A stretch of 64,000 nt of DNA from Bacillus sp. OK048 (GCF_900103525.1 NZ_FNHN01000012.1:89393-153392), one strand, 5' to 3'; shown: positions 8,980-17,604, counted from the stretch's first letter. A program made the numbers and translations. The notes: generated by a model from the sequence alone, not told the origin.

Positions 8980-9957
8980 TTAAGAAATTGCTACTTTACT
9001 TGAAACTACTTTATTTACTTGTTCACCTAGGTCAATTTTTCCATCTTTACTTCTAATTTGACAACGAATAACGTCTCCATCTTCCAGATATTTACCGTTA
9101 TTTATTTGACTTTCAACAAGAAGTTCTACTTTCTCGGCGTAAGAGACCATAGGGCTTGAAATTTTTCCAAGTGTCTCTGGTGTAAGACTTAGCGCTACTC
9201 CACCTGTTGTACCTGTAATAACCAAATCACCTTTTGAAAGATCCATGATTTCTGAAAGCTCTGTTAGCGTTTCAGCAGGTTTGAATAATAATTGACTCGT
9301 ATTTGCTGATTGTCGTAATTCATCGTTTACCCATAAATTTAATTCTAGATCATGAATGAGTGGAACCTCTTCTTTATCAAGTAAGTATAAAAACGGTCCT
9401 GTAGGTCCAAAAGTACGGTAGCTCTTCCCTTTTAACCATTGCCCCTCAGTGAGTTGTACATCACGGGCAGAAACATCATCCATAATGACAAGCCCTGCAA
9501 TATATTGGTAGAGGTTTTCATCTGTCACTTCAACTGAAGAAGAAATCTCCGTTCCAATGACTAGTCCCAGCTCAATTTCATAGTCTAATAGCTTAACATG
9601 TGACGGACGAATAATTTCTGTGTAGGGACCAGAAAGTGTGCTATCTGCTTTACTAAAAAACATATTATATGGCGGACGAGCTGCTTCCATTCCAGATTCA
9701 GCACGGTGAGATGAGTAATTGGCACCTTGGCAAACAATTCTTGCTGGTTTAGTCACAGGGCTTAAGATGGTTACTTCGTTTAATGAAAGAGATTCACCTT
9801 GTCCTTGTTCCTTTGCTTGTCTAGCTGCCTCAACACCTTCTTCTAAAAAATGTGCTAAAGAAGAAAAGGAATCCTTTAATACGAGAATTTTATCATTTGA
9901 TACAACTCCCCACTGCTCTTGATTTTCATTTTCAAATCTTACTACTTGGATCCCCAT
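8980..9957 (-). CDS. Fumarylacetoacetate hydrolase (FAH) family protein
   Basis: A 325-residue FAH-fold protein, the family that hydrolyses, hydrates or decarboxylates products of meta-cleavage such as HpaG, acylpyruvases and 2-oxo-4-enoate hydratases. The metal site is visible: Glu127 and Glu129 in LLDYEIELGLVIG and Asp160 or Asp161 in IMDDVSARD. The C terminus has LEDGDVIRCQI as in other members. ATG at 9957 follows AGGAGG. Its place beside the extradiol dioxygenase and FadR-type regulator suggests action on the ring-opened product. The exact reaction (C-C hydrolysis or decarboxylation) cannot be told from sequence. Confidence 0.9.
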   Translation of the reverse strand: MGIQVVRFENENQEQWGVVSNDKILVLKDSFSSLAHFLEEGVEAARQAKEQGQGESLSLNEVTILSPVTKPARIVCQGANYSSHRAESGMEAARPPYNMFFSKADSTLSGPYTEIIRPSHVKLLDYEIELGLVIGTEISSSVEVTDENLYQYIAGLVIMDDVSARDVQLTEGQWLKGKSYRTFGPTGPFLYLLDKEEVPLIHDLELNLWVNDELRQSANTSQLLFKPAETLTELSEIMDLSKGDLVITGTTGGVALSLTPETLGKISSPMVSYAEKVELLVESQINNGKYLEDGDVIRCQIRSKDGKIDLGEQVNKVVSSKVAIS

Positions 9958-10002
9958 AATTAACTCCTCCTAAATTTAATTGGTTCATTAAGTTCAAAGA
10001 AA

Positions 10003-10716
10003 CTACGAATATATTTTTTCCAAAATCCTCTTAACCCGTAAGATTAACTCGATCATTTTATCATGTGCCAATTTTTCATCACGGGCCATGACAGCTTCAT
10101 ATATAGAACGATGTCTTTCTAATACTTCATTTGTCGGTGTATCAAAAGGTGATTCTGGAACATTCTTGGCTGCTTTTAACGTTTTTTCTCGGCTAATAAC
10201 TAGCGCTTTCCGGAGCGTTCTAACAGTGTTAATGATTAGATCGTTGTAAGAAGCCTTTAAAATACTTTCATGGAAATCAAAATCGGCATTTACCCATGCC
10301 TTTTCATCTCCGATTGATTGTTCGAGCCGATTGAAAGCATCTTTAATGTTAATCAAATCCTGCTCGGTTGCTCTTTGTGCTGCTAGTGCTGCTGCCATGG
10401 GTTCAAGCCCCATTCTAACTTCGGTTAAATGCAGTAGAAAATCTCGATTATTCTCATCTTCCAGCACCCAGTTCATAACTTCAAAATTCCACCATTGCCA
10501 CTCTGAACGTGGAAGTACAATCGTCCCAGCCCTTTGATTGGACCTAACAAGACCCATAGTAGATAGACTTTTAAAGGATTCACGGACTACCGTTCGACTT
10601 ACTTTATATATTTCACCTAAATCCTCTACTTTTGGTAAGATTTCTCCTTGTTTTAGCTCGCCAGTGACTATTTTTCGTCCAAGCTCACAAACTAATTGCT
10701 CACTTCTATTTTTCAT
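10003..10716 (-). CDS. FadR/GntR-family regulator (FCD domain)
   Basis: A 237-residue repressor-type regulator. The winged helix occupies about 5-70 (LPKVEDLGEIYKVSRTVVRESFKSLSTMGLV). An all-helical FCD effector domain follows from about 90 (EVRMGLEPMAAALAAQRA), with the metal-binding His pattern of the family including FHESIL. It is first in the catabolic block and probably controls it in response to a pathway acid. ATG at 10716 follows AGGAGG. Palindromic sites at 10754-10774 and 10900-10941 are candidate operators. Confidence 0.9.
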   Translation of the reverse strand: MKNRSEQLVCELGRKIVTGELKQGEILPKVEDLGEIYKVSRTVVRESFKSLSTMGLVRSNQRAGTIVLPRSEWQWWNFEVMNWVLEDENNRDFLLHLTEVRMGLEPMAAALAAQRATEQDLINIKDAFNRLEQSIGDEKAWVNADFDFHESILKASYNDLIINTVRTLRKALVISREKTLKAAKNVPESPFDTPTNEVLERHRSIYEAVMARDEKLAHDKMIELILRVKRILEKIYS

Positions 10717-10753
10717 AGAGCGTTTTTCCTCCTATCCTTACAATGTCCTAACC

Positions 10754-10774
10754 TTACCATAACAGTAATGGTAA
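10754..10774. promoter_or_regulatory. Candidate operator for the FadR-type regulator
   Basis: Perfect 7+7 palindrome TTACCAT / ATGGTAA with a 7-base spacer, 38 bases before the regulator start. The position fits autoregulation. No experimental site is known to me. Confidence 0.45.
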
Positions 10775-10899
10775 TCCGATTTTTTGGGATAGAAGTTTTA
10801 AAAAATGGGGTACCATTCAACAATGGAAACGCCTCCATTTATTCGTAATCTGTATCACCACCTTTAGATCTAAGAAAGTTTAATAGGTACACATCCAAA

Positions 10900-10952
10900 A
10901 TAAATAATATTTATCTGATTATTATAATAAATAATATTTATTTTCCTGTCAA
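10900..10952 (-). promoter_or_regulatory. Promoter of catabolic block overlapped by paired AT palindromes
   Basis: On the minus strand TTGACA (10947-10952) and TATTAT (10924-10929) are separated by 17 bases. The 15-base palindrome ATAAATAATATTTAT occurs twice, at 10927-10941 (inside spacer and -10) and at 10900-10914 (just downstream), spaced 27 bases. This is the layout of a repressor clamp on a promoter. AT-rich palindromes can arise by chance. Confidence 0.5.
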
Positions 10953-10974
10953 CAACTTTTTCAAATATTCAAAA

Positions 10975-11283
10975 GAGTAAAAAAATGCAAGGTATCTCCA
11001 ATTTATGGGTTGTTTCTAGCGCTTTAAACTAATTTAATGTTGATAAGTATAGTTAACAGAAAACCGTAGATTGTATAATAATCAACACGAGTCAGTTAAC
11101 GCTTACACTTCCATTTCCTATGTTTCTATGAACAAACTACAATATCCTTCCGTGGCAAGCCTTTTTTTATTACTTCCGTCGTGACATATAGGACATCCTC
11201 TGGATACATTGGTTTGATATCCTATTTATTGCAACATTCATGCCAACTTCCTTTTATCTATCCTATCAACATTTTCATTAACA
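10975..11283. other. Gene-free stretch upstream of catabolic block
   Basis: AT-rich, without a full gene. On the minus strand from about 11217 to 11126 one frame reads as a protein-like tail (KPMYPEDVLYVTTEVI, then a stop), with a TAG just upstream, so a decayed gene end is possible. Otherwise nothing is recognised. Confidence 0.35.
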
Positions 11284-11339
11284 CAAAAAAAACCTGTAAA
11301 GCATTCTTAACAATAAATGTTTAGAATGCTTTACAGGTT
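11284..11339 (-). terminator. Terminator of the iron-uptake operon
   Basis: Perfect 17-bp inverted repeat (AACCTGTAAAGCATTCT and its complement) with a 15-base loop, followed on the minus strand by TTTTTT (11285-11290). It lies just after the lipoprotein gene. Confidence 0.9.
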
Positions 11340-11390
11340 GTAAATCTATCGTCCTAGGAAGGCCCCTTCGTTATTTTCTTTAAAAACTCA

Positions 11391-11765
11391 TTATTTGGTA
11401 TGATCCTCTAATTCTTTCAAGGCCAAAGTAAGTTGGTCATTTAAAGAACCCAATGCGTCTTTATCAAGAGTGGCTGCTTCCGAACCTGCAATGGTTGGAG
11501 CCAGATATTTTTCTATTTTTTCATATAAATCTTTGTTATCCTTCTTAACACCTTCTTCAAAGGAAGACCATTGATCTTCTAACTGTGGACCAACTTCCTT
11601 TACTTTTGCTTGGTCGCCGTTTTCAATAGCTTTTGCCAGCTGTTCTGTTGTCTCTAGCATATTATTTACTCCCACAGAAATTTTACTATCAGTTGAATTA
11701 CAACCTGCTAGAACGAGTGCACTTCCAAATCCGAATGCTAAAATCACCGCTTGTACTTTTTTCAT
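11391..11765 (-). CDS. Small lipoprotein related to the FTR1 permease ectodomain
   Basis: About 124 residues. A lipobox LVLAGC gives a lipidated Cys after a short signal peptide. The mature part is helical and acidic (QLEDQWSSFEEGVKKDNKDLYEKIEKYL). It resembles the extracellular domain at the N terminus of the upstream FTR1 protein (NKTWREIEEGIKEDSATAYRDIE). It is therefore probably a membrane-anchored partner of ferrous/ferric iron uptake, but it is not a full EfeO or EfeM. The start at 11765 (MKKVQ) is chosen over 11780 because GAGG lies 9 bases before it. Function is inferred from operon and similarity. Confidence 0.75.
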   Translation of the reverse strand: MKKVQAVILAFGFGSALVLAGCNSTDSKISVGVNNMLETTEQLAKAIENGDQAKVKEVGPQLEDQWSSFEEGVKKDNKDLYEKIEKYLAPTIAGSEAATLDKDALGSLNDQLTLALKELEDHTK

Positions 11766-11787
11766 TCCATTATTCCTCATTTCAAAT

Positions 11788-13259
11788 TTAATTTTGACTG
11801 CTTATTGGTTTTTTACTTTTAATGATTTTTAATAGAATCATCATAACGGCCCCAAATACAAGAATAACTTGAGGTATTGTACTTTCCCATGAAGGATAAA
11901 GTGCAAAAAATTCGAAACTTGGAATGCCTGGAGAATTAGTGGTTTGGATGAATCCAGCTAATTGTAGGCTGTGTATTCCCATTCCCGTAAACTTAACACA
12001 AAGGTAAAATACGATGATACTAGACACCATAAAGAATAGACGCAGCGGCAGCTTTAATCCTGCAAATACCATTAAATACGCTAAGATTCCAAGTATTGCA
12101 GCTCCAATTAGAAAACCAATCAATAGGGACTGAAGTTTTATTTGGCTAGCCATACCCATATAGAATAATACGGTTTCTGTTCCTTCTCGGAATACTGCAA
12201 GAAAGGCAAGAGCACCTAATGAAACTAGTTTACCTGTTGTTAAAGCTGTTTGGCTTTTTTCACGAATATACTGATTCCAATCAGCGATATTCGTGAAAAA
12301 AGCCAATAGCTCATGTACAATAACATTACGGCAGCAAAGACACCTGTCCACCCAGCAATAAGTGCATTATTATTACCAAACGCTCCAGAAGAGATCACAA
12401 ATTTTACAATAATGGCGAGTATTACACTAACTCCTAGACCAGCTAATACCCCAGTCCAAATCCATCCGATTCCCTTTCCATCTGCTGATTTCTTTACAAA
12501 TGACATAAGTGCTATCACTACAAGAAGGGCTTCTAAACCTTCTCGAATAAGAATCATGGCAGCATCCCAATAAGTGTATTGAGATTTATTAGCTAAAGGG
12601 GTTAAGTATTTTACCATTGTATTAATTGTTTGATTTGCTTCTTTATAATTAGGCGGGTTAGCAGCAAGCATTGCTTGAATCGTCACCAAGTCTCTCTCGG
12701 AATCACTGTAAACGGAGGCAGATTGTGCGACCACCGCTCCTTCTACACTCAACCAGCTGCTATTTGCCTTTTTAATGCCCTTTAATGCTTCAGATTGATT
12801 GTGTTCATTCACTTCCGCCTTTGTTTCTTGGAGAAGTAAAATAAATTCACCTAATGTAATATCCTCTTTCTTAAAACCTTTCTCTTTTGGATAACCTCCA
12901 CTTACAAATTTTTCACTAACAGACTTTAAATCCTGTAAAGCCTGAATAACTTGTTCTTGATTTTTAATGGTTAAGGCATAGACTACCTTTCCCATATTCG
13001 ATTCAATATCTCGATAGGCAGTTGCAGAATCTTCTTTAATCCCCTCTTCTATTTCCCGCCAGGTCTTATTAAATTGATCATAACCTTTCTCACTATCCGA
13101 AAGGTTTCCTTTAGAAGCAAAATCAATGGCTTGATCAATAAATTCTCCAGCTTTATTTATATCGTCACTGGAACTCCCTGCCGCAAATACGGGATTATGT
13201 AAACCAAATCCTACTACTAATAGAAGTATAGAAAAATTAAGTAATAGATTTTTCCTCAT
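11788..13259 (-). pseudogene. efeU: FTR1-family iron permease (EfeU-like), interrupted by a frameshift
   Basis: High-affinity iron permease split over two frames. The first, 13259 down to 12240, has a signal peptide, a helical extracellular domain (residues 31-225) and the first transmembrane REGLE motif (239-243). The second frame, 12351 to 11788, carries WNQYIREK, the second motif FREGTE and the remaining membrane helices. Joined, they give about 490 residues, the normal length for EfeU/YwbL. The frame changes in the T6 run at 12296-12301. One extra T restores reading, but the family has about one more codon here (SYW-x-HSK-like), so a net loss of about 4 bases is more likely. The break lies in a perfect inverted repeat (12250-12306). 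It is either a real mutation or an assembly error; a -1 slip on T runs cannot be excluded. Confidence 0.85.
12250..12306. repeat. Perfect 20-bp inverted repeat inside the FTR1 gene
   Basis: Arms 12250-12269 and 12287-12306 are exact reverse complements (both contain GGCTTTTTTCACGAAT or its complement). The 17-base loop itself contains CTGATT-CC-AATCAG. One arm encodes the conserved YIREKSQ; the other arm holds the frameshift. Confidence 0.95.
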
Positions 13260-13287
13260 GAAAACCTCCTTAAAAAATTAGTTAACT

Positions 13288-13306
13288 GATAACGATTTTC
13301 ATTATC
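13288..13306. promoter_or_regulatory. Fur box
   Basis: GATAACGATTTTCATTATC matches the Fur consensus GATAATGATAATCATTATC at about 16 of 19 positions. It lies just downstream of the -10 of the iron permease promoter, so Fur-Fe would block transcription. Confidence 0.88.
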
Positions 13307-13318
13307 AACCACATATTT

Positions 13319-13348
13319 ATTATATTTTCTATTGATAATGGTTGTCAA
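13319..13348 (-). promoter_or_regulatory. SigA promoter of the iron-uptake operon
   Basis: Minus strand TTGACA (13343-13348), 18-base spacer, TATAAT (13319-13324); both hexamers are perfect. The region also has TGATAATGGTTGTCA, a degenerate second Fur half-site pair. Confidence 0.8.
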
Positions 13349-13379
13349 TTAGAGTTTGTAAAAATATTAAAATAAATTT

Positions 13380-13442
13380 AAAAAAGGTGCCAGACCCCCG
13401 TTGCATTAAAGCAGTAGTTCATCGGGGGACTGACACCTTTTT
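13380..13442 (-). terminator. Terminator with GGTGYC-type hairpin
   Basis: Stem of about 20 bp (AAAAAGGTGTCAG...CCCCCG against CGGGGG...CTGGCACCTTTTTT, one mismatch) with a 22-base loop, after the gene ending at 13478. Part of the GGTGCC hairpin family seen also at 24435 and 30137. Confidence 0.8.
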
Positions 13443-13477
13443 CTCACATAGTTGAGACTACAAGTGAATGGAATTCA

Positions 13478-14197
13478 TTATCGGGCTCCAAATTGTTCCT
13501 TCACTAGGTCCTCTTCTTCTTTTGGACTCAAGATTCCATATGCTTTTCCAACTGTTCCATCTTTAAATTCCCATATTACGTTATGATCAGCTACAATATT
13601 ACTAAAATTATTCCTTAACCAATTATTGACGATTTCAAGCATATCGATATTTTGGCTATATGCAGGATTCTCCTGAAGGACTTCTTTCACTGCCAGAAGG
13701 TTAACTTCGGTCATTTGAACAAATTCCCATTTTTCTTCTGAACGAACTTTTTGATGTGTCATATTATGAAGAATCTCTAATAGAACTTCTTCGGATGGCG
13801 ATTGATATATTCCTAAAGCGATTTTAGATTGATTGATCTCGGGTTTTAATTTTGCCAAACGGGCTTCTTCATTTATCTTTTGATTTCTGTTAAACTCGTC
13901 TTTTACAACAGCTATCCTATCCAAAAGCTTTTGTTTTTCTTCAATATTTGGCAATAAATAGACCGCTTCTTCAGCTGCATCAATATTCTCCTGTGTCGGA
14001 TTCATTTCTGCACTAATTACCTTCGTTTCTGCCATTCTACCTTCCTTTTGGAAAGCTTCTCTTTCTGCCTTTTGTTGAGATTCGATCGCAGCTTTATCCT
14101 TTGCTTCTTGGTAAAACTTGTAACCTATTATTCCTCCACTAGCTAACACTAAACTAGCAAGAAAGATGATTGCAAATTTATGTTTATGTACTACCAT
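13478..14197 (-). CDS. Membrane-anchored hypothetical protein
   Basis: I do not recognise this 239-residue protein. One N-terminal transmembrane anchor (8-26, IIFLASLVLASGGIIGYKF) is followed by a charged, probably coiled-coil region rich in Glu, Lys and Gln (30-130). A globular tail of about 100 residues contains LLEILHNMTHQKVRSEEKWEF and ends IVADHNVIWEFKDGTVG. The bulk should be extracytoplasmic. ATG at 14197 follows GGAGGAAGC. It has its own terminator at 13380 and stands apart from the iron operon. Confidence 0.75.
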   Translation of the reverse strand: MVVHKHKFAIIFLASLVLASGGIIGYKFYQEAKDKAAIESQQKAEREAFQKEGRMAETKVISAEMNPTQENIDAAEEAVYLLPNIEEKQKLLDRIAVVKDEFNRNQKINEEARLAKLKPEINQSKIALGIYQSPSEEVLLEILHNMTHQKVRSEEKWEFVQMTEVNLLAVKEVLQENPAYSQNIDMLEIVNNWLRNNFSNIVADHNVIWEFKDGTVGKAYGILSPKEEEDLVKEQFGAR

Positions 14198-14421
14198 TAC
14201 GCTTCCTCCGTTATCCGTTATGTACTACCAATTTATTTCATTCTTTCCAATTATACTAGAAAAGGCAAAAAATTTTTCAAATAATACTTCAAACTTAGTT
14301 AACATAATATAATTATTCAATTAATATTCATTATCCAGCCTAGCTTAGTATCATCATAAACATTTTGCAATTGCCCGTAGAAAGGATGAAACTTGTTTGA
14401 TACTTTTTCGTATATACCTAC

Positions 14422-15282
14422 ATGCAAATTCAAATGAAAACGACGGAGTGGAATATTTTGATAAATGAGGAATCAACAGATTTTTTAATGGAAGAATTAA
14501 AAAAGATTGAAGCTTGGGAAAATGAACAGAAGGATTTATGGTTCTGGGAGAAACTTGGCCGTTTGCCATTCCTTTTGCTTGATAAAATAACGCCAAAGTT
14601 TATTCAAGAGAAAATTGGTTTGGCAATTGATGAGTTAGGAAGCTACATTCAAACCGGTGACCAATATTTAGTCAACGAAGAAACGATTCTAAAAAAGTTT
14701 GTCGCTGATGATCTAGAATGGACAACAGCTGAAATTCGCGAAGCTCTTCGTGAACAGATTCCCCTTACTAAAATGGATGAGGTGGCAAACGATATCGGAA
14801 AATCGCGAACAAAATTGGCCACTGTTCAAGGCGCCACAACAGGGATTGGCGGGATTTTTACGCTGGCAGTTGATATCCCTGTTCTATTAGGGTTATCTCT
14901 TAAAGTTTTACAGGAAATTTCCTTATGCTATGGGTATGACCCAAAGGAAAAATCAGAGAGAATTTTCATTGTAAAATGTCTTCAGTTTACCTCATCCGAT
15001 ATTGTTGGAAAAAAGGCAATTTCAGAGGACCTCGCTGCCTACCATCAAGGCAATCAGAATCATCAAATCGTTTCACAACTGCAAGGTTGGCGAGAAGTGG
15101 TGACGACGTACAGGGATTCGTTCGGCTGGAAAAAACTTTTTCAAATGGTCCCGATTGCTGGTATCATTTTTGGCGCAGTGATCAATCGCTCCTCCATGAG
15201 TGATGTAGCAGATGCAGGAAAAATGTTATATCGGAAACGAAGAATCCTGGAACGGTTACAGCAAATGGAATCGATTCAGTAA
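14422..15282 (+). CDS. EcsC family protein
   Basis: A 286-residue EcsC-domain protein. The glycine-rich core is clear (QGATTGIGGIFTLAVDIPVL), followed by KVLQEISLCYGYDP and a C-terminal hydrophobic stretch (FQMVPIAGIIFGAVINR). EcsC is encoded with the EcsAB ABC transporter in Bacillus subtilis, but its biochemical role is unclear. This copy is free-standing. No ribosome binding site is evident before the ATG at 14422 or the in-frame ATG at 14434, so the start is uncertain. Confidence 0.85.
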   Translation: MQIQMKTTEWNILINEESTDFLMEELKKIEAWENEQKDLWFWEKLGRLPFLLLDKITPKFIQEKIGLAIDELGSYIQTGDQYLVNEETILKKFVADDLEWTTAEIREALREQIPLTKMDEVANDIGKSRTKLATVQGATTGIGGIFTLAVDIPVLLGLSLKVLQEISLCYGYDPKEKSERIFIVKCLQFTSSDIVGKKAISEDLAAYHQGNQNHQIVSQLQGWREVVTTYRDSFGWKKLFQMVPIAGIIFGAVINRSSMSDVADAGKMLYRKRRILERLQQMESIQ

Positions 15283-15356
15283 ATTTATAAGTAACTAGAT
15301 TATCATTTGAATTAAAGGGAAAAATAGGAAAGGTGGAGTTTGAAAGGAGACTAATT

Positions 15357-16949
15357 ATGAAGGCAACAGATTTACTCGTTCAGTGTTTAGAAAATGAGGA
15401 TGTCGAGTATATTTTTGGCATCATGGGGAAAGAAACCCTTGACCTGATCGATTCCTTGTCAAAATCAAAACAAATAAAGTTTGTGAATGTTCGACATGAA
15501 CAAGGCGCTGCATTTATGGCTGATGTTTACGGCAGATTAGCAAAAAAGCCCGGTGTTTGTTTAGCGACATTAGGACCAGGTGCTACAAACCTTTTGACCG
15601 GAATTTCAAGTGCAAATCTGGACCATTCTCCGGTAGTAGCTATTACAGGACAAGCAGGCCTTGAACGGCAGCATCCTGAATCCCATCAATATTTAGATAT
15701 CGTAAAAATATTTGAACCTGCTACCAAATGGAGTGTTCAAATTAGAGACTCACAAACCATCTCAACCATCATACGTAAGGCGTTTAGAGTTGCACAAATG
15801 GAAAAGCCAGGTGCTGTGTTAATTGAATTACCAGAGAACTTAGCACCACAAATGATTCCTAGTAACCCGTTACTCGTAACACAATTCCCAAAAAGCACAC
15901 CGAATTCACAAGCTATTGAATATGCTCGTTCGCTAATAGGTCAGAGCAATAAACCACTTGTTATTATAGGAAATGGGGTAATCAGACAAGAAGCTGTGGA
16001 TGAACTCCTCACATTCATAGAGAACCTAAAATCACCAGCTCTCCATAGTTTTATGGCAAAAGGAGTTTTATCTAAAGACCATCCATCAAACTATTTTACA
16101 TTTGGCTTTACGAAGCAGGATGAAGGTTTACCGATAATAGAGGAATCAGATTTATTAATTGTTGTTGGATATGATTTTGTTGAAAAACTTCCTAAGGAAT
16201 GGAATAAAAAGCTGCGACCTGTTCTACATATCGATCCCCTTCCGGCCGAAATGAACGAACATTACCCTGTTAGGGGGGAATTAGTTGGTGATTTAAAGGA
16301 AACGTTCCATGCCCTTAATAAACTGGAAATTCCGTCGAAACCATGGGCTCCGAGTGGGAATCTAAAAGCACAGATTAAGTTTGCTTATCAGATTGATTTA
16401 GAGTTGCAAGGAAATCAAGCATTAACAATAGAAAATATCTTAACAATTATTGAAAACCTAACAAACGAAAAGACCATCGTCATTTCTGATGTAGGTGCTC
16501 ACAAAGTATCCATTGCCCGTACATATCAGCCAAAACAAGCCGGTCGGCTCATCATTTCAAATGGATTAGCCTCAATGGGTATTGCTGTTCCAGGTGCCAT
16601 TGGTGCTAAATTGGCTTGCCCGGACGCACCGGTAATTTGTATTACTGGGGATGGCGGTGCATTAATGAATATTTCCGAATTAGAGACGGCCAAACGATTA
16701 GGTCTATCCTTTGTCATCATTGTTTTAAATAATTCTGCATTAAAATTAGAAGAACAAATGATGCAAGACAAATTCACTAACAGCTTTGGTACAAGTTTTG
16801 GTAACCCTGACTTTGTAAAGCTTGCTGAAAGCTTTGGAATAAAAGGAGTAAGACCCAACGATTTGGTTGCGTTTGAACAGTTTTTAAAGGATGCTTTGAA
16901 TCAGACTAATGAACTTACATTGATAGATGTTCAGGGTAAAGATGTTTAA
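15357..16949 (+). CDS. Thiamine-diphosphate enzyme, acetolactate synthase large-subunit-like
   Basis: A 530-residue ThDP-dependent enzyme. The catalytic Glu48 lies in VRHEQGAAFMAD. A central FAD/DHS-like domain follows, then the ThDP/Mg motif ITGDGGALMN...LNNSALK near 430-460. Overall it is most like acetolactate synthase (two pyruvate to acetolactate plus CO2). No small regulatory subunit or ilvC is adjacent, and no alsD follows, so it may be an AlsS-like catabolic enzyme or another ThDP carboligase. The start at 15357 is favoured by GAAAGGAGA 7 bases upstream; an upstream in-frame ATG at 15333 has no site. Confidence 0.85.
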   Translation: MKATDLLVQCLENEDVEYIFGIMGKETLDLIDSLSKSKQIKFVNVRHEQGAAFMADVYGRLAKKPGVCLATLGPGATNLLTGISSANLDHSPVVAITGQAGLERQHPESHQYLDIVKIFEPATKWSVQIRDSQTISTIIRKAFRVAQMEKPGAVLIELPENLAPQMIPSNPLLVTQFPKSTPNSQAIEYARSLIGQSNKPLVIIGNGVIRQEAVDELLTFIENLKSPALHSFMAKGVLSKDHPSNYFTFGFTKQDEGLPIIEESDLLIVVGYDFVEKLPKEWNKKLRPVLHIDPLPAEMNEHYPVRGELVGDLKETFHALNKLEIPSKPWAPSGNLKAQIKFAYQIDLELQGNQALTIENILTIIENLTNEKTIVISDVGAHKVSIARTYQPKQAGRLIISNGLASMGIAVPGAIGAKLACPDAPVICITGDGGALMNISELETAKRLGLSFVIIVLNNSALKLEEQMMQDKFTNSFGTSFGNPDFVKLAESFGIKGVRPNDLVAFEQFLKDALNQTNELTLIDVQGKDV

Positions 16950-16975
16950 GGAGTTTCGGGTGCCTGTCACCCGAT

Positions 16976-17016
16976 ACAAAAAAGCTCCAACCTCAATGAA
17001 AGCGGTTGGGGCTTTT
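16976..17016. terminator. Bidirectional terminator
   Basis: AAAAAGCTCCAACC / GGTTGGGGCTTTT stem between two convergent genes, with A run on one side and T run on the other. A small CGGGTG-CCTGT-CACCCG hairpin precedes it at 16959-16975. Confidence 0.8.
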
Positions 17017-17022
17017 ACCATG

Positions 17023-17559
17023 CTAATTTGATACTGTATTTTTGCCCATATCGTTGGTTTGGTGAATGATTAGTGCTGCAATGGCTTGGATGATTGTCTT
17101 TACTAACACTTGACCCATGATTGCGAATGGAACAGCTTCCCATGGTAAGAAGTTTGCACCGAGCGGGCTAAGACCGATTACAACGAAAATCGCCGAATCC
17201 AATAATCCACCTACGATTCCACTATAAAGAACACGTAAGCTCATTGGCAGGTTTAATCGTGTGTAGATCTCTGTATCAGTTGTTTCTGCAATCACAAACG
17301 AAATCGCAGATGCCATTACAATGATTAATGTATCCCCTAACCAAAAGGAAACAATGGCAGATAATAAAAGCGCCAACCCGATAAACAGATACGTTTTCTT
17401 TCTTCCATATTTGTTTTGAACCAAGTCACGGAAGATAAACGTTGCTCCAATCAGTAATGTCCCCATTGGAACAATAAAGATTCCTAGCTGTAATGGTGCG
17501 AAGGCCGCTGTTACCACGTTTGCTGTGACAATTGAAATTAAGTACAAAAAAATTCTCAC
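17023..17559 (-). CDS. Queuosine precursor transporter (VUT/YhhQ family)
   Basis: A 178-residue membrane protein with about six helices of the VUT family (formerly DUF165), which import queuosine precursors such as preQ0/preQ1. Family features include FIFRDLVQNKYGRKKTY and the acidic ETTDTEIYTRL loop. A preQ1-I riboswitch with its terminator lies directly upstream, which fixes the substrate class strongly. The start is GTG at 17559, after AGGAGAG with a 9-base spacer. Confidence 0.93.
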   Translation of the reverse strand: MRIFLYLISIVTANVVTAAFAPLQLGIFIVPMGTLLIGATFIFRDLVQNKYGRKKTYLFIGLALLLSAIVSFWLGDTLIIVMASAISFVIAETTDTEIYTRLNLPMSLRVLYSGIVGGLLDSAIFVVIGLSPLGANFLPWEAVPFAIMGQVLVKTIIQAIAALIIHQTNDMGKNTVSN

Positions 17560-17604
17560 GGTTACTCACTCTCCTATGTTTTTTCTACGCCACCCGATAA
17601 AATA

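Noticed and set aside
10975..11283. tRNA or small RNA in the gene-free stretch
   Set aside because: No cloverleaf or conserved RNA motif could be traced.
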